Assembly (NCBI RefSeq): GCF_932276165.1
Contig: NC_063995.1
Location: forward strand, 12,214,001-12,278,000
DNA length: 64,000 nt
Reading direction: 5' to 3'
Origin: Plutella xylostella
Taxonomy: Eukaryota; Arthropoda; Insecta; Lepidoptera; Plutellidae
Positions 34,501-42,864 of this stretch are shown here, piece by piece. A program made the position numbers and the translations under genes. Each line of letters begins with the position of its first letter. Within the stretch, counting starts at the first letter, position 1. A model generated the notes under the pieces. The model did no database searches. It saw nothing but the letters and a program-made list of their open reading frames with translations, and was not told the origin of the DNA.

Positions 34501-37500
34501 AAACTAAACACTCAACATCACTTTGACTAATAATCGATATAAGACCCTTTGCATCGAAATATCCTTCCACCCAAAGGTTGCCTGGAAAAAATCGCTTTAA
34601 GCGATAAGGCCGCCATTTGTACATATGTGTTAGATTAAGTTTTTTGTAATTATTGTCCATGTTTAAGGGTGGCTTGCATAACAAAGTTAATCAAAATGAA
34701 ATTTATGACCTCTTGCTCTGACATTATACTGTCAGAGCAAGAGACAAACTATTTAATTTTGATTAACTTTGTTATGATGATGATTGTTATGCAAGTCACC
34801 CTTAGTGTACAAATAAAGAATATCTATTATCCTAATCCTAATCCTAACTAATATTATAAATGCGAAAGTAATTGTGTCTGTCTGTCTGTCTGTTACTCTT
34901 TCACGCCAAAACTACTGAACGGATTTGAATGAAATTTGGTATACATACGGTCTAGACCTTGGGAAAGAACAAAGGCTACTTTTTATTTCGGAATTCCCAC
35001 GGGAAAACTTTTTAAGGCGAAGCGAAGCGCGCGGGAACAGCTAGTATTCTATAAGACAACAAGTATAAATAAATCGCCGCGAATAAAAAAATTGTGTGAT
35101 GATTAGATAATTCGTTGGCGTATGTGTATCGTTTTTAACCGACTTCGAAAAAAGGAGGAGGTTCTCAATTCGTCTGTATCTGTATGTATGTTTTTTTTTA
35201 TGTATGTTCACCGTTTACTCAGCCTTGTATGGAAGGATTTTGATTTTTTTTTTATGTATTGGATTGATGTCAGGGGTGGTCCCATTTTTTTTCAAAATTT
35301 TATTCCACCCCCAAGGGTCGGTAAAGGTGTAAAAACAGGGGTATACATTTTCATTTTGGGGACTTACTAGCCGCATTTTACCTGAAATAAAATGCATATT
35401 AAAATACTTACCTAACTAGAAGCTTTATATTTAGAGAGCATTTCCGTTTCCCGTTGAATTTCCTACCAGTTTTCCTACGTTTGAAGCCCGTGTTTCCGGC
35501 ACAGTGGCGCCACCTGGCGTTGGCGCGCCATTTTTAGTTTACTAGGAAGGGGGGAGCCATACCTTTGTCATTGGCTCAATAATTGCACCAAGCAGGATTA
35601 AAACGAAAGCTTCTAGTTAGGTAAGTATTTTAATATGCATTTTATTTCAGGTAAAATGCGGCTATTAAAACACTTGACCGTAACTAGAAGCTTTATATTG
35701 AGACCTGTTTGTTATCGCCTGGTGACGCCACTGAAAGCAATATTAAAAAGGATGTATTATAATTACATTGTAGAAATATTGCTCTAACGCCAATGTGATA
35801 AGTGATAAGTCTTAAAGAAAAAACTGAAATTATTGAAAATCATTATACCTAATTTTTACTAAGAACATAACATTGTTATTATATCATTTGTGACAATGAA
35901 CTAAACTAAGTACTTCAAAGTTATACACCACACATAGGTAAATAGTTTAGTATAGAAATTAATAATATATACAACCATTCATTACAATTAGGTACATTAT
36001 TTTATATAGATTATTAATCAACTGGATTAAAAAAATGTGAAACATTATTAACGTTATAATCAGCAGTATTTTCATTTGCACTCATCTCTTGACGCCTATA
36101 AAAACGTTCAAAGGTATTTGCGGAACGCCAGTTCCCTCGTGCCAGTATGTCATCTATGGAATGGTTATTTAGCCAGCTCTTGGAGGCTACGGCTGAGCGA
36201 ACGCTTCCTGGAGTAGCTGTGATACCAGCTTCTTTACATAATGTTTTGACCCAACCTGCTATAACTGTTCGCGAGGCAGCCTTGGCTATACTTCGCACTG
36301 TTATGAATAGGTTAAAACAATTGGCCGATTCTCTCCTATCTTTTAATGATAATATTGTTTTATCTATCCAATATAAGGGATCCAATTTAACATTATCAGG
36401 GTTTCTAATAAATTTAAAACCGGACTGCCTGTAGTCACCACTGTCAGTCTTAGATCCGAATTCCGGCCAGAAGATTATACTATCATCGGATTTTATACAA
36501 TGGTTAGGATCAACTCTAAGCAACGTCAAATCATGTATACGACGTCCAGTGCAAAGTAACAATAACATGGCTGTGTGGCGTGATACTTGAAAGACATTAT
36601 TTAAATCTATTGTGCAAGAAGCAAGAAACGTTGTTAATTTACTGACATCCCATACTGGTGGCTTAGATGTTCTAGGATTTTTTAGTGAGATTGACTTTAG
36701 AATGTGTTTTACCAGGTCATGTGTGCTTAGATGACTGGACGTTTCTACGTTACAAAGTGTGGAAACAACAGATTTGTGTAAAAGAATCGTATTGTATGAC
36801 AAATTTTCTTTTAAATATAAATCAGCTAAAAATTGTGCTAGTTGTGATCCAGTAGGACTTTTAGTGTTAACATTATTTGAGGTACACCAATTTTGCCAAC
36901 GTTTCCAAGCCACTTCGTAAGTCTTTAGAGTTGATGTGCGCCAGGAATTTTTGAGGAGTGAGAGCTGACTCTACCGCCGTGGACCACCCCCACATTTCCA
37001 AACTTCGAGAGTGATGTTGTCTATCTGAGGAGGTGGAAGGTCCGTTGATGTGTTCACTAAGTGTTTCCTCAGATTCTTCAGCGTTAGCGGTGCTGTTAGT
37101 GCTCTGGCCCTGAGGTCCGCTCGCCAAAATACTTTCTCCCATCGAAGGAGGACGACTAAATATATCCCTGTTGATTGATTTAAGTGGGCTAACACTTTGG
37201 GGGTATCAGGAAGGGGGGTGGAAACACCCAAGCTAGCTGATAATTCCATGGGGTACTGAACGCGTTGTGAAACATTGCTTGCTGATCTTTCAAGTCTCGG
37301 GAAACATAGTTGTGCACCACGTGCGCTGTTTCTGAGGCAAACAAGTCTATCACAGGATTCCCCCTCTTCGAAAACACCATCTCTACACATGCTGGTAGAA
37401 GGTGCCACTCGGGCGGTCGCCGATTGCGCGATAAGTGGTCGGCTTGACTGTTGTACCGTCCCGGTATGTGCTGAACACTCAGATGAATTTGATATCGATC

Positions 37501-40500
37501 TACTAAATTCAAGATTTGATGAGTTATTTTCATCAATTATATTGATTTGGTGCCCCCTTCCTTTCGTAACTGTGCAACTGCTGTCCTGTTGTCGCACTGT
37601 ACTAGGATTGAGGTTTGTTTTAAGGAGACTGCGTGTCTCTGTAGAGCATACAGAATAGCAAGCATTTCCTTCTGGTTGCAATGTAACTTTGCTTCTGCAT
37701 GTGACCACGCTCCTGATATGGCAAGATCGTTCAATTGCGCTCCCCACGCTAGGTCCGACGCATCTGTTGCTATGAAATTTACTGGAGGAGGGTAATGCAA
37801 GGGAGTCGAGAGGTTGCAATTGTGAGACCACCAATTCAGCTCGGCTATTATTGCCTCCGGTAGTTGGTATTGTGTCACACAAGGGTAGTCTGGTTGCGCA
37901 ATCATGAACATCAATAGCTGACGATAGTTTAGTCGTCCTCGAGGTACAACAAAGCTTGCAAAGTTGAAGAGGCCTGTCAAACTTTGCATTTCCTTCAAGG
38001 TTAGCTTGCGTTGTTCTAGGGCGTATTTCACTTTTTCTTTTATGACAGTAGTCTTTTCTAGTGGGAGACTTTTTAGGTTGTCCCAAGGTCGCCACAGTAC
38101 TCCCAGGTAAACTAAGCTCTTTTGAGGTTCGAGGATTGATTTCTCGAAATTCACTAGCCACCCCAGATACTGTAATACTTGAACTGTTATTTTGACTTGG
38201 TTTTTCAACTGGGACCGATCCTGGCTGACTATTAAATAGTCGTCGAGATATACTAGGACCCTCATGTTCCACCTTTCTCGCAGGATTTGGGCCACCCAAT
38301 TTGTGAGTATTACGAAGGTCTTTGGAGCTGTGCTTAAGCCGAAGGGTAGGCAAGTCATTTCTAGTATTTCTTGATCCTAAACTAGTCTAAGGAAGCGTCT
38401 GTCTCGGCTACCTTCAGATGGAAATAAGCTTGGGATAAATCTATTTTGCACATCCAGTCCTGCGATTGTAGGAAGTCTGGTATGCGAGCCATGCTTATTA
38501 GATAAAATGGTTCTGTTTTTATGTATTGGTTTAGCGCTTTCAGGTTGAATATGGGCCGGAAGGTACCATCGGTCTTTGGAACCAGAAACAGTGGAGAAAT
38601 GAAACTGGGAGTCATTTGTGCTGCTACTTCTAAGATACCTTGAGCTTTCATTTTGAGAATGATTGCTGACATTTCTTTGGATACAGGTGTATGAAGGTGA
38701 CTCTTTATCACAATTGGATGTGCAAGCGGTGGTTTTTCGAAGAATGGTATCCGATAAACTCGAATTAGTTTTAAAATTGGTTCTGGTGCTCCCATTTTCG
38801 ACCACTGTTTCTGGAAAGACGCTAACTGACCTCCCCGGAACTTGGTCGAGTCATTGTTTGAATTTCTTCTGGTTACCTCGATAACTCTTTGAAGAGTTTG
38901 ATCTTCCTCGATTACCTCCACGGTCGGGCCGCGAGCCTCGGTTGTGGGTACCTCTCCCACTGGCTGAATGATATTGATCGACTTGAAAATTGAAGGGCTG
39001 GCCTCTGGGAGGGTACGTGGTGTTTGTGTGGTACGCACCCCGCGAGGGTGGACCGTTGCAGGCATGTGGGTACATGGGTAATAAGCCTGTGTTATTCACA
39101 TTCTGGTTTCCACGCGATGGACCCGATCTTCGAGTGCCTTGCCCCCGCGAGGGGCGGCGACCGCTCTGGTTAGGTCTTGTTTGTGAAAAATTTACTCCCT
39201 TTGGATTCCAGAAAGCCTTTCGAACACCACCAGCTTTCTCAAGGGCTGCAGTGAAAGGTTCCGAATCAAAAATGTTGGTAGGTGAGGGAGGTATTCTATT
39301 CAAGGACACTTTCACTAAGGGATCACGCACTTGGCTTATAATATTTTCTCGGCGCATCTCTATACTTTCGGCTCGGTGGCCACACACTAGTTGTAAAAGA
39401 TCGCTAGAAACTTTATAAAAGTCACCTTTTAAGAATAGCTCCTCAACCTTTGTACCCAATAGGTCTAAATTTGCATCGTTACTTTTGGCCCACGAGAGAA
39501 GGGTACGAATGCTTTCCTGAAGCAGTAAATCTGTCGGTTTGGATACAAATTTAAAAATCATCCAATCTGTACCAACCTTATTAGGTGTGGAATAGGCAAA
39601 GATGAGTAATGTCCGGGTTACATTCCAATTCACTCAGTTTTATCTCATTTTCACTTGTATATTACGAGTAAATCAGTATAATTTACAATAATGGTTGGGA
39701 AATGAGGATAAAAATTATAACCCGGGTATTGCCCATCTACATTAGATCAAGTTACTTTTCTAGACACGACTCGAATCGTATCAAATCTGTTCAAACATAA
39801 AATTTTATAGATTTATTAAAAATTGTGGGTAGTTGGCAGCAAGGCCATAATGGAAAAAATATTTTACTCACAGATTATTCCTTATGCACCAATATTTTTT
39901 ACTCACATACACTATATAATAATAATTGGAGCTCACAACACTGTAACTTGATCGAATTTTTTTAGCAACAGGCAGCGTTCTTGCAGACACTGCGCACGAT
40001 GTTGCACGAACGGGAAACTTAATGCCAATGACAAAGGTATGGCTCCTCCCTTCCTAGTAAACTAAAAATGGCGCGCCAACGCCAGGTGGCGCCACTGTGC
40101 CGGAAACACGGGCTTCAAACGTAGGAAAACTGGTAGGAAATTCAACGGGAAACGGAAATGCTCTCTCAATATAAAGTGTTTTAATAACTTATTAACCGAT
40201 TCTAATGAAATTTAGAACGTAAATATAGTTCTTATAACAAACAAATATGATGGTGATCTTGAGCTGATCTGATGATGGAAACGGAAGGCAGTCAAGGGAA
40301 CTCCTCAACGGTACCTATATAGCAACTACCTCGTGTTTAGGCTTGAATGATTTGTATTGACAAGTAAGACTTATTGGTATCATTCGCATCTTACTTTTGA
40401 TTGATAATTATTGCACTACTATTAAACTAAAAATCATAAAATAAAATAATAATTAAAAAAATATATAAAAAGTAAGAAATATTTTTTTACACAGAATGTA

Positions 40501-41611
40501 AGTACACTGAACTACATCAACTACTTATTTGAAATACTGCCTAGTTTACAAAAGTTAAAATGTACTTACACTCAGGTGGACTTTTAATGCAAAGAGCATT
40601 TTCTACCACAAATCCTGCAGGAGGTACAATACAGGGAGCGGAATGTTGTAGGGGAGCAAAATAAATATGTAGGTAGGTAAATAACTATTATGATTTCAGC
40701 AAAATAAATAACCCAGTAAGTACTAGAATTAACTTTTAAACGCGACAGCTACTTTATTGTACAAATCTGACATCCTCTTTTGGCTGACAGTTTTGTTGAA
40801 ATAAGTGTGTATCATGAATACTATCAAGATCACTACTATTCTGATTGAACTGACCGTCTGGACGTAGTGACAGGTAGTCCTCAATGTACCAGATGACGTC
40901 GAGGCCACGGGTGACGAGTGCGCGAGCCAGCAGCGCCGACGCGCCGCCACAGCCGGAGTGCACCACGACAGCGCGCTGCCAGCCCGCCGCCACCGCTGCC
41001 GCGGCCGCCGCCGCCGCCCGGGCCGCCGCGCGCGCGCAGCCGCCGCCCCGCAGCGCGCCGCCCGCCGCCGCCAGCGCGCCCAGCGCCGCGCAGCGCCCCG
41101 CGCCCAGCGCGCCCGCCGCCAGCACCGCGCCGCCCGCGCCCAGCGCCGCCGCCGTGCGCCGCAGCACCGCCGTGCGCCAGCCAAAGCCGCATGTCTCTGT
41201 TTAGCAGCACAGATATTATGATTAACTAATACCTACCACCTATCCATATTTTTGATAAAAACTTGAGATAATTTTAAAAAGTCAAATAAAAAAACGAAAA
41301 TATCTCTTAGAACAGGTTAAGTTTCGAAAGGAAAAGTTTTTTTGCCACATACGATACGAGTATAGGTATGTACGAAGTGTTACCTACTCACCTTCGTAGC
41401 TTAAAACGTGAGTTATGTTGAGATTCGTGATTGCTGAATATTGATCGAGGCTGCGGTTAAAATACAGATGAGGAGTCCGCGCGTAGCACGCGGCGCGCAG
41501 CACGAGCAGCGTGGGCGCGGGGGGCGCGGGGGGCGCGGGGGGCGCCGCCGGGGCGGGGGGTGCGGCCGCCAGCGCGCGCGCGAGCAGCAGCAGGGAAGCG
41601 AGCGCGAGCAT
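28395..41611 (-). CDS. Receptor guanylyl cyclase (single-pass, kinase-homology type), complete gene
   Basis: Twelve coding exons, 5' to 3' on the minus strand: 41611-41392, 41196-40855, 34485-33386, 33293-33137, 32805-32365, 32277-32106, 31984-31844, 31445-30988, 30849-30672, 30589-30450, 28870-28765, 28581-28395. Phases fit at every junction; the sum is 3,642 nt, 1,213 residues. It converts GTP to cGMP at the plasma membrane in response to an unknown ligand. Order: signal peptide, extracellular domain (to about residue 437), one membrane helix (about 438-457), kinase-homology domain without the catalytic Asp (HGRLSSRNC), coiled linker (MFEMLEKYSGNLEELV), cyclase domain (YFSDIVGFTAL, KVETIGDAYMVV, YCLFGDTVNTASRME), Pro/Ala-rich tail. 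The E in KVETIGD is typical of guanylyl rather than adenylyl cyclases. The large intron 2 holds a DIRS-like element. I do not assign it to a named insect cyclase. Confidence 0.9.
28765..28870 (-). CDS. Cyclase exon 11: C-terminal tail
   Basis: AGWQRGGTVSADCSPPPRAP ending HSAPYSRYR. Entered in phase 1 and left in phase 2, fitting exons 10 and 12. Confidence 0.75.
29123..30155. mobile_element. Non-autonomous DNA element with long palindromic TIRs (cyclase intron 10)
   Basis: The ends are GTTACTGTAAAAGCCCGAAC and its complement, continuing as AACGGTAAATCCTA on both sides. The match runs about 36 bp. Inside each end the motif GGTAAATC(C/T)TA and its complement recur 3-4 times as subterminal repeats. 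Flanks read ATAT on both sides, a possible TSD. A 5S-derived SINE (29566-29967) splits it. Confidence 0.8.
29566..29967 (-). mobile_element. 5S rRNA-derived SINE, copy 1 (12-bp TSD)
   Basis: Perfect duplication GTTATAAGTTAT flanks it (29554-29565, 29968-29979). The minus strand starts GCGTCCGTAGTCGAGCGGGC, then has 5S-like internal promoter sequence (ACTGATCACTGAGG, TTTAGCAAC and GCCATTGGATGGGTGACC). A family-specific body follows, then CCCCAGCAGTGGGGACGTAA and a (GAT)n tail. The head is partly doubled: TCCGTAGTCGA occurs twice. Confidence 0.82.
30450..30589 (-). CDS. Cyclase exon 10: acidic tail
   Basis: SGEVLEEAEQEGEAAAGEEG with a Gly-rich run and DEPVAELGDG; donor GTAAGT. A 3-bp alternative acceptor (NAGNAG type: TAG then AAG) could remove one codon without changing frame. 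Confidence 0.75.
30672..30849 (-). CDS. Cyclase exon 9: end of the catalytic domain
   Basis: GLVPVKGKGNMLTYWLLGKD is the conserved end of class III cyclases of receptor type. It is followed by a Pro-rich start of the tail. The donor is GTCAGT. Confidence 0.9.
30988..31445 (-). CDS. Cyclase exon 8: catalytic domain
   Basis: Contains the metal-binding Asp (SDIVGFT), the guanine-selecting Glu and second Asp (KVETIGDAYM), RIGLHSGPVCAGVVG, and PRYCLFGDTVNTASRMEST. Every key residue that I can identify is present, so the enzyme should be active. Confidence 0.93.
31511..31745 (+). mobile_element. RTE LINE 3' tail in cyclase intron 7
   Basis: The frame reads LEWRPRTGKRSVGRP-like residues and GSGWMRKAEDRVLW, then YVQQWMIIG and a stop with a (GAT)n-type tail. 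It is a typical 5'-truncated RTE copy, inserted opposite to the gene. Confidence 0.75.
31844..31984 (-). CDS. Cyclase exon 7: dimerisation coiled coil
   Basis: MFEMLEKYSGNLEELVRDRT then QLDQEKRKTEQLLNRMLP, the signalling helix that couples the pseudokinase and cyclase domains. A G-run lies just inside the donor intron (31831-31840). Confidence 0.9.
32106..32277 (-). CDS. Cyclase exon 6: end of the kinase-homology domain
   Basis: ELVEKLMRPPPLIRPSVS and CWAEAPDLRPTFDQIYEMFR are the conserved end of the pseudokinase domain. Confidence 0.9.
32365..32805 (-). CDS. Cyclase exon 5: kinase-homology C-lobe
   Basis: GRGSLEDVLMADDIRLDWTF, then VHGRLSSRNCVVDARWVLRVTDHG: the HRD Asp position is replaced, as in cyclase pseudokinases. 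It ends at ADVYSFAIIMQEVILRGEPY and a GTGAGT donor. Confidence 0.9.
33137..33293 (-). CDS. Cyclase exon 4: kinase-homology N-lobe
   Basis: GEPVFLKLLPGG keeps the ATP-lobe Lys. A 13-Gly tract follows, then ELELRRRAADLLLTMQLVHHENINPFIG, matching the (K/H)HENI(N)xFIG signature of receptor cyclases. The poly-Gly tract within the domain is unusual. Confidence 0.85.
33386..34485 (-). CDS. Cyclase exon 3: membrane-proximal ectodomain, transmembrane and juxtamembrane
   Basis: 1,100 nt, phase 1 in and phase 0 out. It begins VVMADCGVGDSREAEAAARA, has an acidic low-GC insert (about 34080-34280, FDEEEDASLTEK) unlike its GC-rich surroundings, then MLAVALALGAALVLLGGAGL as the single membrane helix with RRMR on the cytoplasmic side. 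The end is Pro-rich and finishes HRTRYK. Confidence 0.85.
34666..34802. mobile_element. Hairpin MITE, copy 2 (cyclase intron 2)
   Basis: AGGGTGGCTTGCATAACAAA with its complement at the right end, and the same central hairpin as 22158-22279 (TTGCTCTGACA/TGTCAGAGCAA). The right arm carries a small internal duplication of GTTATG. Confidence 0.78.
34836..35046 (+). repeat. 'ATTATAAATGCGAAAGT' interspersed repeat, copy 1
   Basis: CTAATCCTAATCCTAACTAA, then ATATTATAAATGCGAAAGTA, a (GTCT)n run, GGATTTGAATGAAATTTGGT and the end GCGGGAACAGCTAGT. This is one of the most abundant lepidopteran repeats. A second copy is split between 44640-45126 and 50255-50406. Confidence 0.75.
35136..35366 (+). repeat. 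'TTAACCGACTTCGAA' repeat copy 2, left half
   Basis: AACCGACTTCGAAAAAAGGA then GGTTCTCAATTCGTCTG. The right half resumes at about 40190-40430 (GATGGTGATCTTGAGCT..., matching 12097-12200), so the DIRS element was inserted into this repeat. Confidence 0.7.
35423..35574. repeat. DIRS 3' inverted terminal repeat
   Basis: About 152 bp, nearly identical in reverse complement to 40024-40176 (shared CCGGCACAGTGGCGCCACCT and GTTGGCGCGCCATTTTTAG). The flanking arms 35367-35422 and 35607-35666 are themselves an almost perfect inverted pair. Confidence 0.9.
36014..36967 (-). CDS. DIRS tyrosine recombinase
   Basis: The frame opens at about 36967 (after a stop) and runs to TAA at 36014. The core-binding domain starts NSWRTSTLKTYEVAWKRWQN. 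The catalytic domain has the box I Arg (LLLLCTGRRIHDLTLLRVD) and the nucleophile Tyr in SANTFERFYRRQEM. At the usual H-x-x-R position the sequence is PGSVRSAVASK, so the Arg is kept but the His is replaced by Gly. It would resolve the circular cDNA into the genome. No ATG is obvious before residue 30, so start choice is uncertain and expression by frameshift from RT is possible. Confidence 0.82.
   Translation of the reverse strand, partial: QLSLLKNSWRTSTLKTYEVAWKRWQNWCTSNNVNTKSPTGSQLAQFLADLYLKENLSYNTILLHKSVVSTLCNVETSSHLSTHDLVKHILKSISLKNPRTSKPPVWDVSKLTTFLASCTIDLNNVFQVSRHTAMLLLLCTGRRIHDLTLLRVDPNHCIKSDDSIIFWPEFGSKTDSGDYRQSGFKFIRNPDNVKLDPLYWIDKTILSLKDRRESANCFNLFITVRSIAKAASRTVIAGWVKTLCKEAGITATPGSVRSAVASKSWLNNHSIDDILARGNWRSANTFERFYRRQEMSANENTADYNVNNVSHFFNPVD
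37189..39065 (-). pseudogene. DIRS reverse transcriptase-RNase H (broken)
   Basis: Three segments: 39065-38382, 38358-37537 and 37536-37189. RT signs: FISPLFLVPKTDGTFRPIFN, MCKIDLSQAYFHLKV, LPFGLSTAPKTF and the catalytic YLDDYLIV. RNase H signs: FIATDASDLAWGAQL, then AILYALQRHAV and IPGRYNSQADHLSR. A break near 38360-38382 separates the first two parts, and an in-frame TAA near 37539 splits the RNase H region. Confidence 0.85.
38851..39633 (-). pseudogene. DIRS gag-like ORF
   Basis: 260 codons open. The N-terminal half is helical (LLLQESIRTLLSWAKSNDAN, VEELFLKGDFYKVSSDLLQL) and the C-terminal third is Arg/Gly-rich (RPDRGGNRGRSN), suiting RNA binding. The DIRS gag family is poorly conserved; the call comes from position and composition. 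The true start probably lies further upstream, since the frame opens close to the 5' end without a clear initiator. Confidence 0.65.
40024..40176. repeat. DIRS 5' inverted terminal repeat
   Basis: Reverse complement of 35423-35574. The outermost ATAAAGTGTTTTAATAA matches, in complement, the internal segment at 35666-35695. Confidence 0.9.
40190..40735 (+). repeat. 'TTAACCGACTTCGAA' repeat copy 2, right half, then non-coding
   Basis: 40190-40430 continues the repeat interrupted by the DIRS element. 40430-40735 is AT-rich intron sequence with no feature that I recognise. Confidence 0.6.
40855..41196 (-). CDS. Cyclase exon 2: extracellular domain
   Basis: Starts TCGFGWRTAVLRR, then a very Ala/Gly-rich stretch and GWQRAVVVHSGCGGASALLARAL...DVIWYIEDYLSLRPD, which resembles the receptor-ligand-binding fold of natriuretic-type cyclases. 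The GTCAGT donor at 40854 was chosen because reading on reaches a stop (40754), whereas splicing to 34485 keeps frame. Confidence 0.72.
41392..41611 (-). CDS. Cyclase exon 1: signal peptide
   Basis: ATG at 41611-41609; MLALASLLLLARALA is a hydrophobic secretion signal, followed by a Pro/Ala tract and ACYARTPHLYFNRS with N-glycosylation sequons (NRS, NIT). A GTGAGT donor follows a one-base overhang. The phase matches exon 2, giving the join SYE-E-TCGFGW. Confidence 0.8.
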
Positions 41612-41616
41612 TGTCG

Positions 41617-41624
41617 TGACGTCA
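41617..41624. promoter_or_regulatory. Palindromic TGACGTCA (CRE-like) just upstream of the cyclase ATG
   Basis: A perfect 8-bp CRE lies 6 bp upstream of the start codon in a GC-rich block (41625-41690). It may sit in a promoter or 5' UTR. One 8-mer can occur by chance. Confidence 0.3.
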
Positions 41625-41832
41625 CTACATGGGGCGCGCAGGGGGCGGGGGCGCTCAGCCAGCGCCGGCTCTGCTTGGGGCGGCTTGCAATTTCATCAAC
41701 AAGCTTTGCTCTCCCATACCTTGTGCTTAATGCTAAATTCTGAAAAATACACCCATATACCTACGCTGATATAACAACACAAAGAAATACATTCGTGATC
41801 AATGAAAAAGTTCCAGTGAAATAGCACCAAAT

Positions 41833-42114
41833 ATAAAAAAAAACACGCACTCACGCCTTGTACTAATGTACTCCCATGCGGGGTAGGCAGAGGTGCATTG
41901 CTGCACCCACTTTTCGCCAGAGTGTTATGTTAGTCGGAGTTAGTCCCAATGTAATAAGAGGCGGGCCTATTGCCATTTTACGGGCACATCCAAGACCCGA
42001 GAACAAATATCTGTGTTTAAACAAATATCTGCCCCAGCCGGGAATCGAACCCGGGACCATCGGCTCAGTAGTCAGGGTCACTAACCACTACGCCATTTGG
42101 TCGTCACAAACTGA
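41833..42114 (-). mobile_element. tRNA-derived SINE
   Basis: The minus strand starts TGACGACCAAATGGCGTAGT (A box TGGCGTAGTGG), has the B box GGTTCGATTCC within CCCGGGTTCGATTCCCGGCT, then a body ending at a T-rich 3' tail. CACCAAAT flanks both sides (41825-41832, 42115-42122). It sits in a broken copy of the 11649-11889 MITE family (about 41795-42215). Confidence 0.85.
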
Positions 42115-42224
42115 CACCAAATTACTCCTAAACAAAAAAATACTAGCATAATAATGCCATCTGCAACATAAAAGTAGGTACTTAAGTTCATTTAACAGCG
42201 CATCAATCAGAATACTACCGATTA

Positions 42225-42860
42225 AAAACCGGCCAAGAGCGTGTCGGACACACATATGAAAGGGTTCCGTAGCCACAAGATGGGCCGACGACCGCTTGAC
42301 ACAAAAAAAACCATACATTACCATTTAGTTAGGGCAACTGCACGTCATAAGTTGGTCGAGTTACTGTTTTATAAAAATACCCAATGTATGCACAGAACTA
42401 TTTCTATGATACAGAGTCCGCTATAGTTTTCGTTAAAAATGCTTACTTTGAGTTCACACCACATTTTTTTCAGAATTATTGTAAACCTTTGTATGTAAGT
42501 ACCTTACACGATGGGGTAAGTTGATTTTTTATTTTCGAATGTACTTTTCGCTGTATGCACAGAACTATTTCTATGATACAGAGTCCGCTATAGTTTTCGT
42601 TAAAAATGCTTATTTTGAAGTTTACACCACATTTTTTTCAGAATGATTGTAAACCTTTGTATGTAAGTACCTTACACGATGAGGTAAGTTGATTTTTTAT
42701 TTTCATCACACATAAGCAAATTTTTTGATTATTAGTAACTCTCCACCAATTTTCGTCGCAATCGGTGCCGACACGGCGGAGAACGAGCCAGAACGTACAG
42801 ACAGACAGACAGACGGACAGACATGACGAAACTATATAAAGGCTCAGTCGGAAAACGTAC
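42225..42860 (-). repeat. 'GGGTTCCGTAGCC'-family repeat, reverse copy
   Basis: It starts AAAAACCGGCCAAGAGCGTG, with GGGTTCCGTAGCC near 42260, and ends with a (CAGA/GACA)n run and CATGACGAAACTATATAAAG, the mirror image of 18380-18480. A tandem duplication (period 167 bp, 42385-42720) lies inside. Confidence 0.6.
42385..42720. repeat. Tandem duplication, period 167 bp
   Basis: TGTATGCACAGAACTATTTC at 42385 recurs at 42552, and the units stay similar through GTAAACCTTTGTATGTAAGT. Two copies only. Confidence 0.85.
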
Positions 42861-42864
42861 CATT

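Larger units (their letters stand above)
35367..40190 (-). mobile_element. DIRS-like tyrosine-recombinase retrotransposon
   Basis: About 4.8 kb in cyclase intron 2, sense strand minus. Sense order: 5' inverted terminal repeat (40176-40024), gag-like ORF, RT plus RNase H, tyrosine recombinase, an internal complementary region (35607-35700), 3' inverted repeat (35574-35423) and a terminal extension (35422-35367). Inverted rather than direct repeats, a tyrosine recombinase in place of a DDE integrase, and an internal region complementary to both ends are the DIRS hallmarks. No target duplication is seen, as expected. Each coding region carries breaks, so the copy is inactive. Exact outer ends are uncertain by some tens of bases. 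Confidence 0.88.

Noticed and set aside
36971..38353. 460-codon open frame overlapping the DIRS RT-RNase H
   Set aside because: It lies in another frame of the same strand over clear RT/RNase H motifs and shows no family motif. DIRS elements can have overlapping ORFs, but nothing supports this one.
40754..40854. Cyclase exon 2 reading on to its stop as a separate two-exon gene
   Set aside because: A donor at 40854 joins the next exon in phase and completes a receptor cyclase of normal domain order; a separate gene would be an ectodomain fragment.
42035..42113. A functional tRNA gene
   Set aside because: The A and B boxes are present, but the sequence continues into a SINE body and has target duplications, so it is a tRNA-derived SINE.
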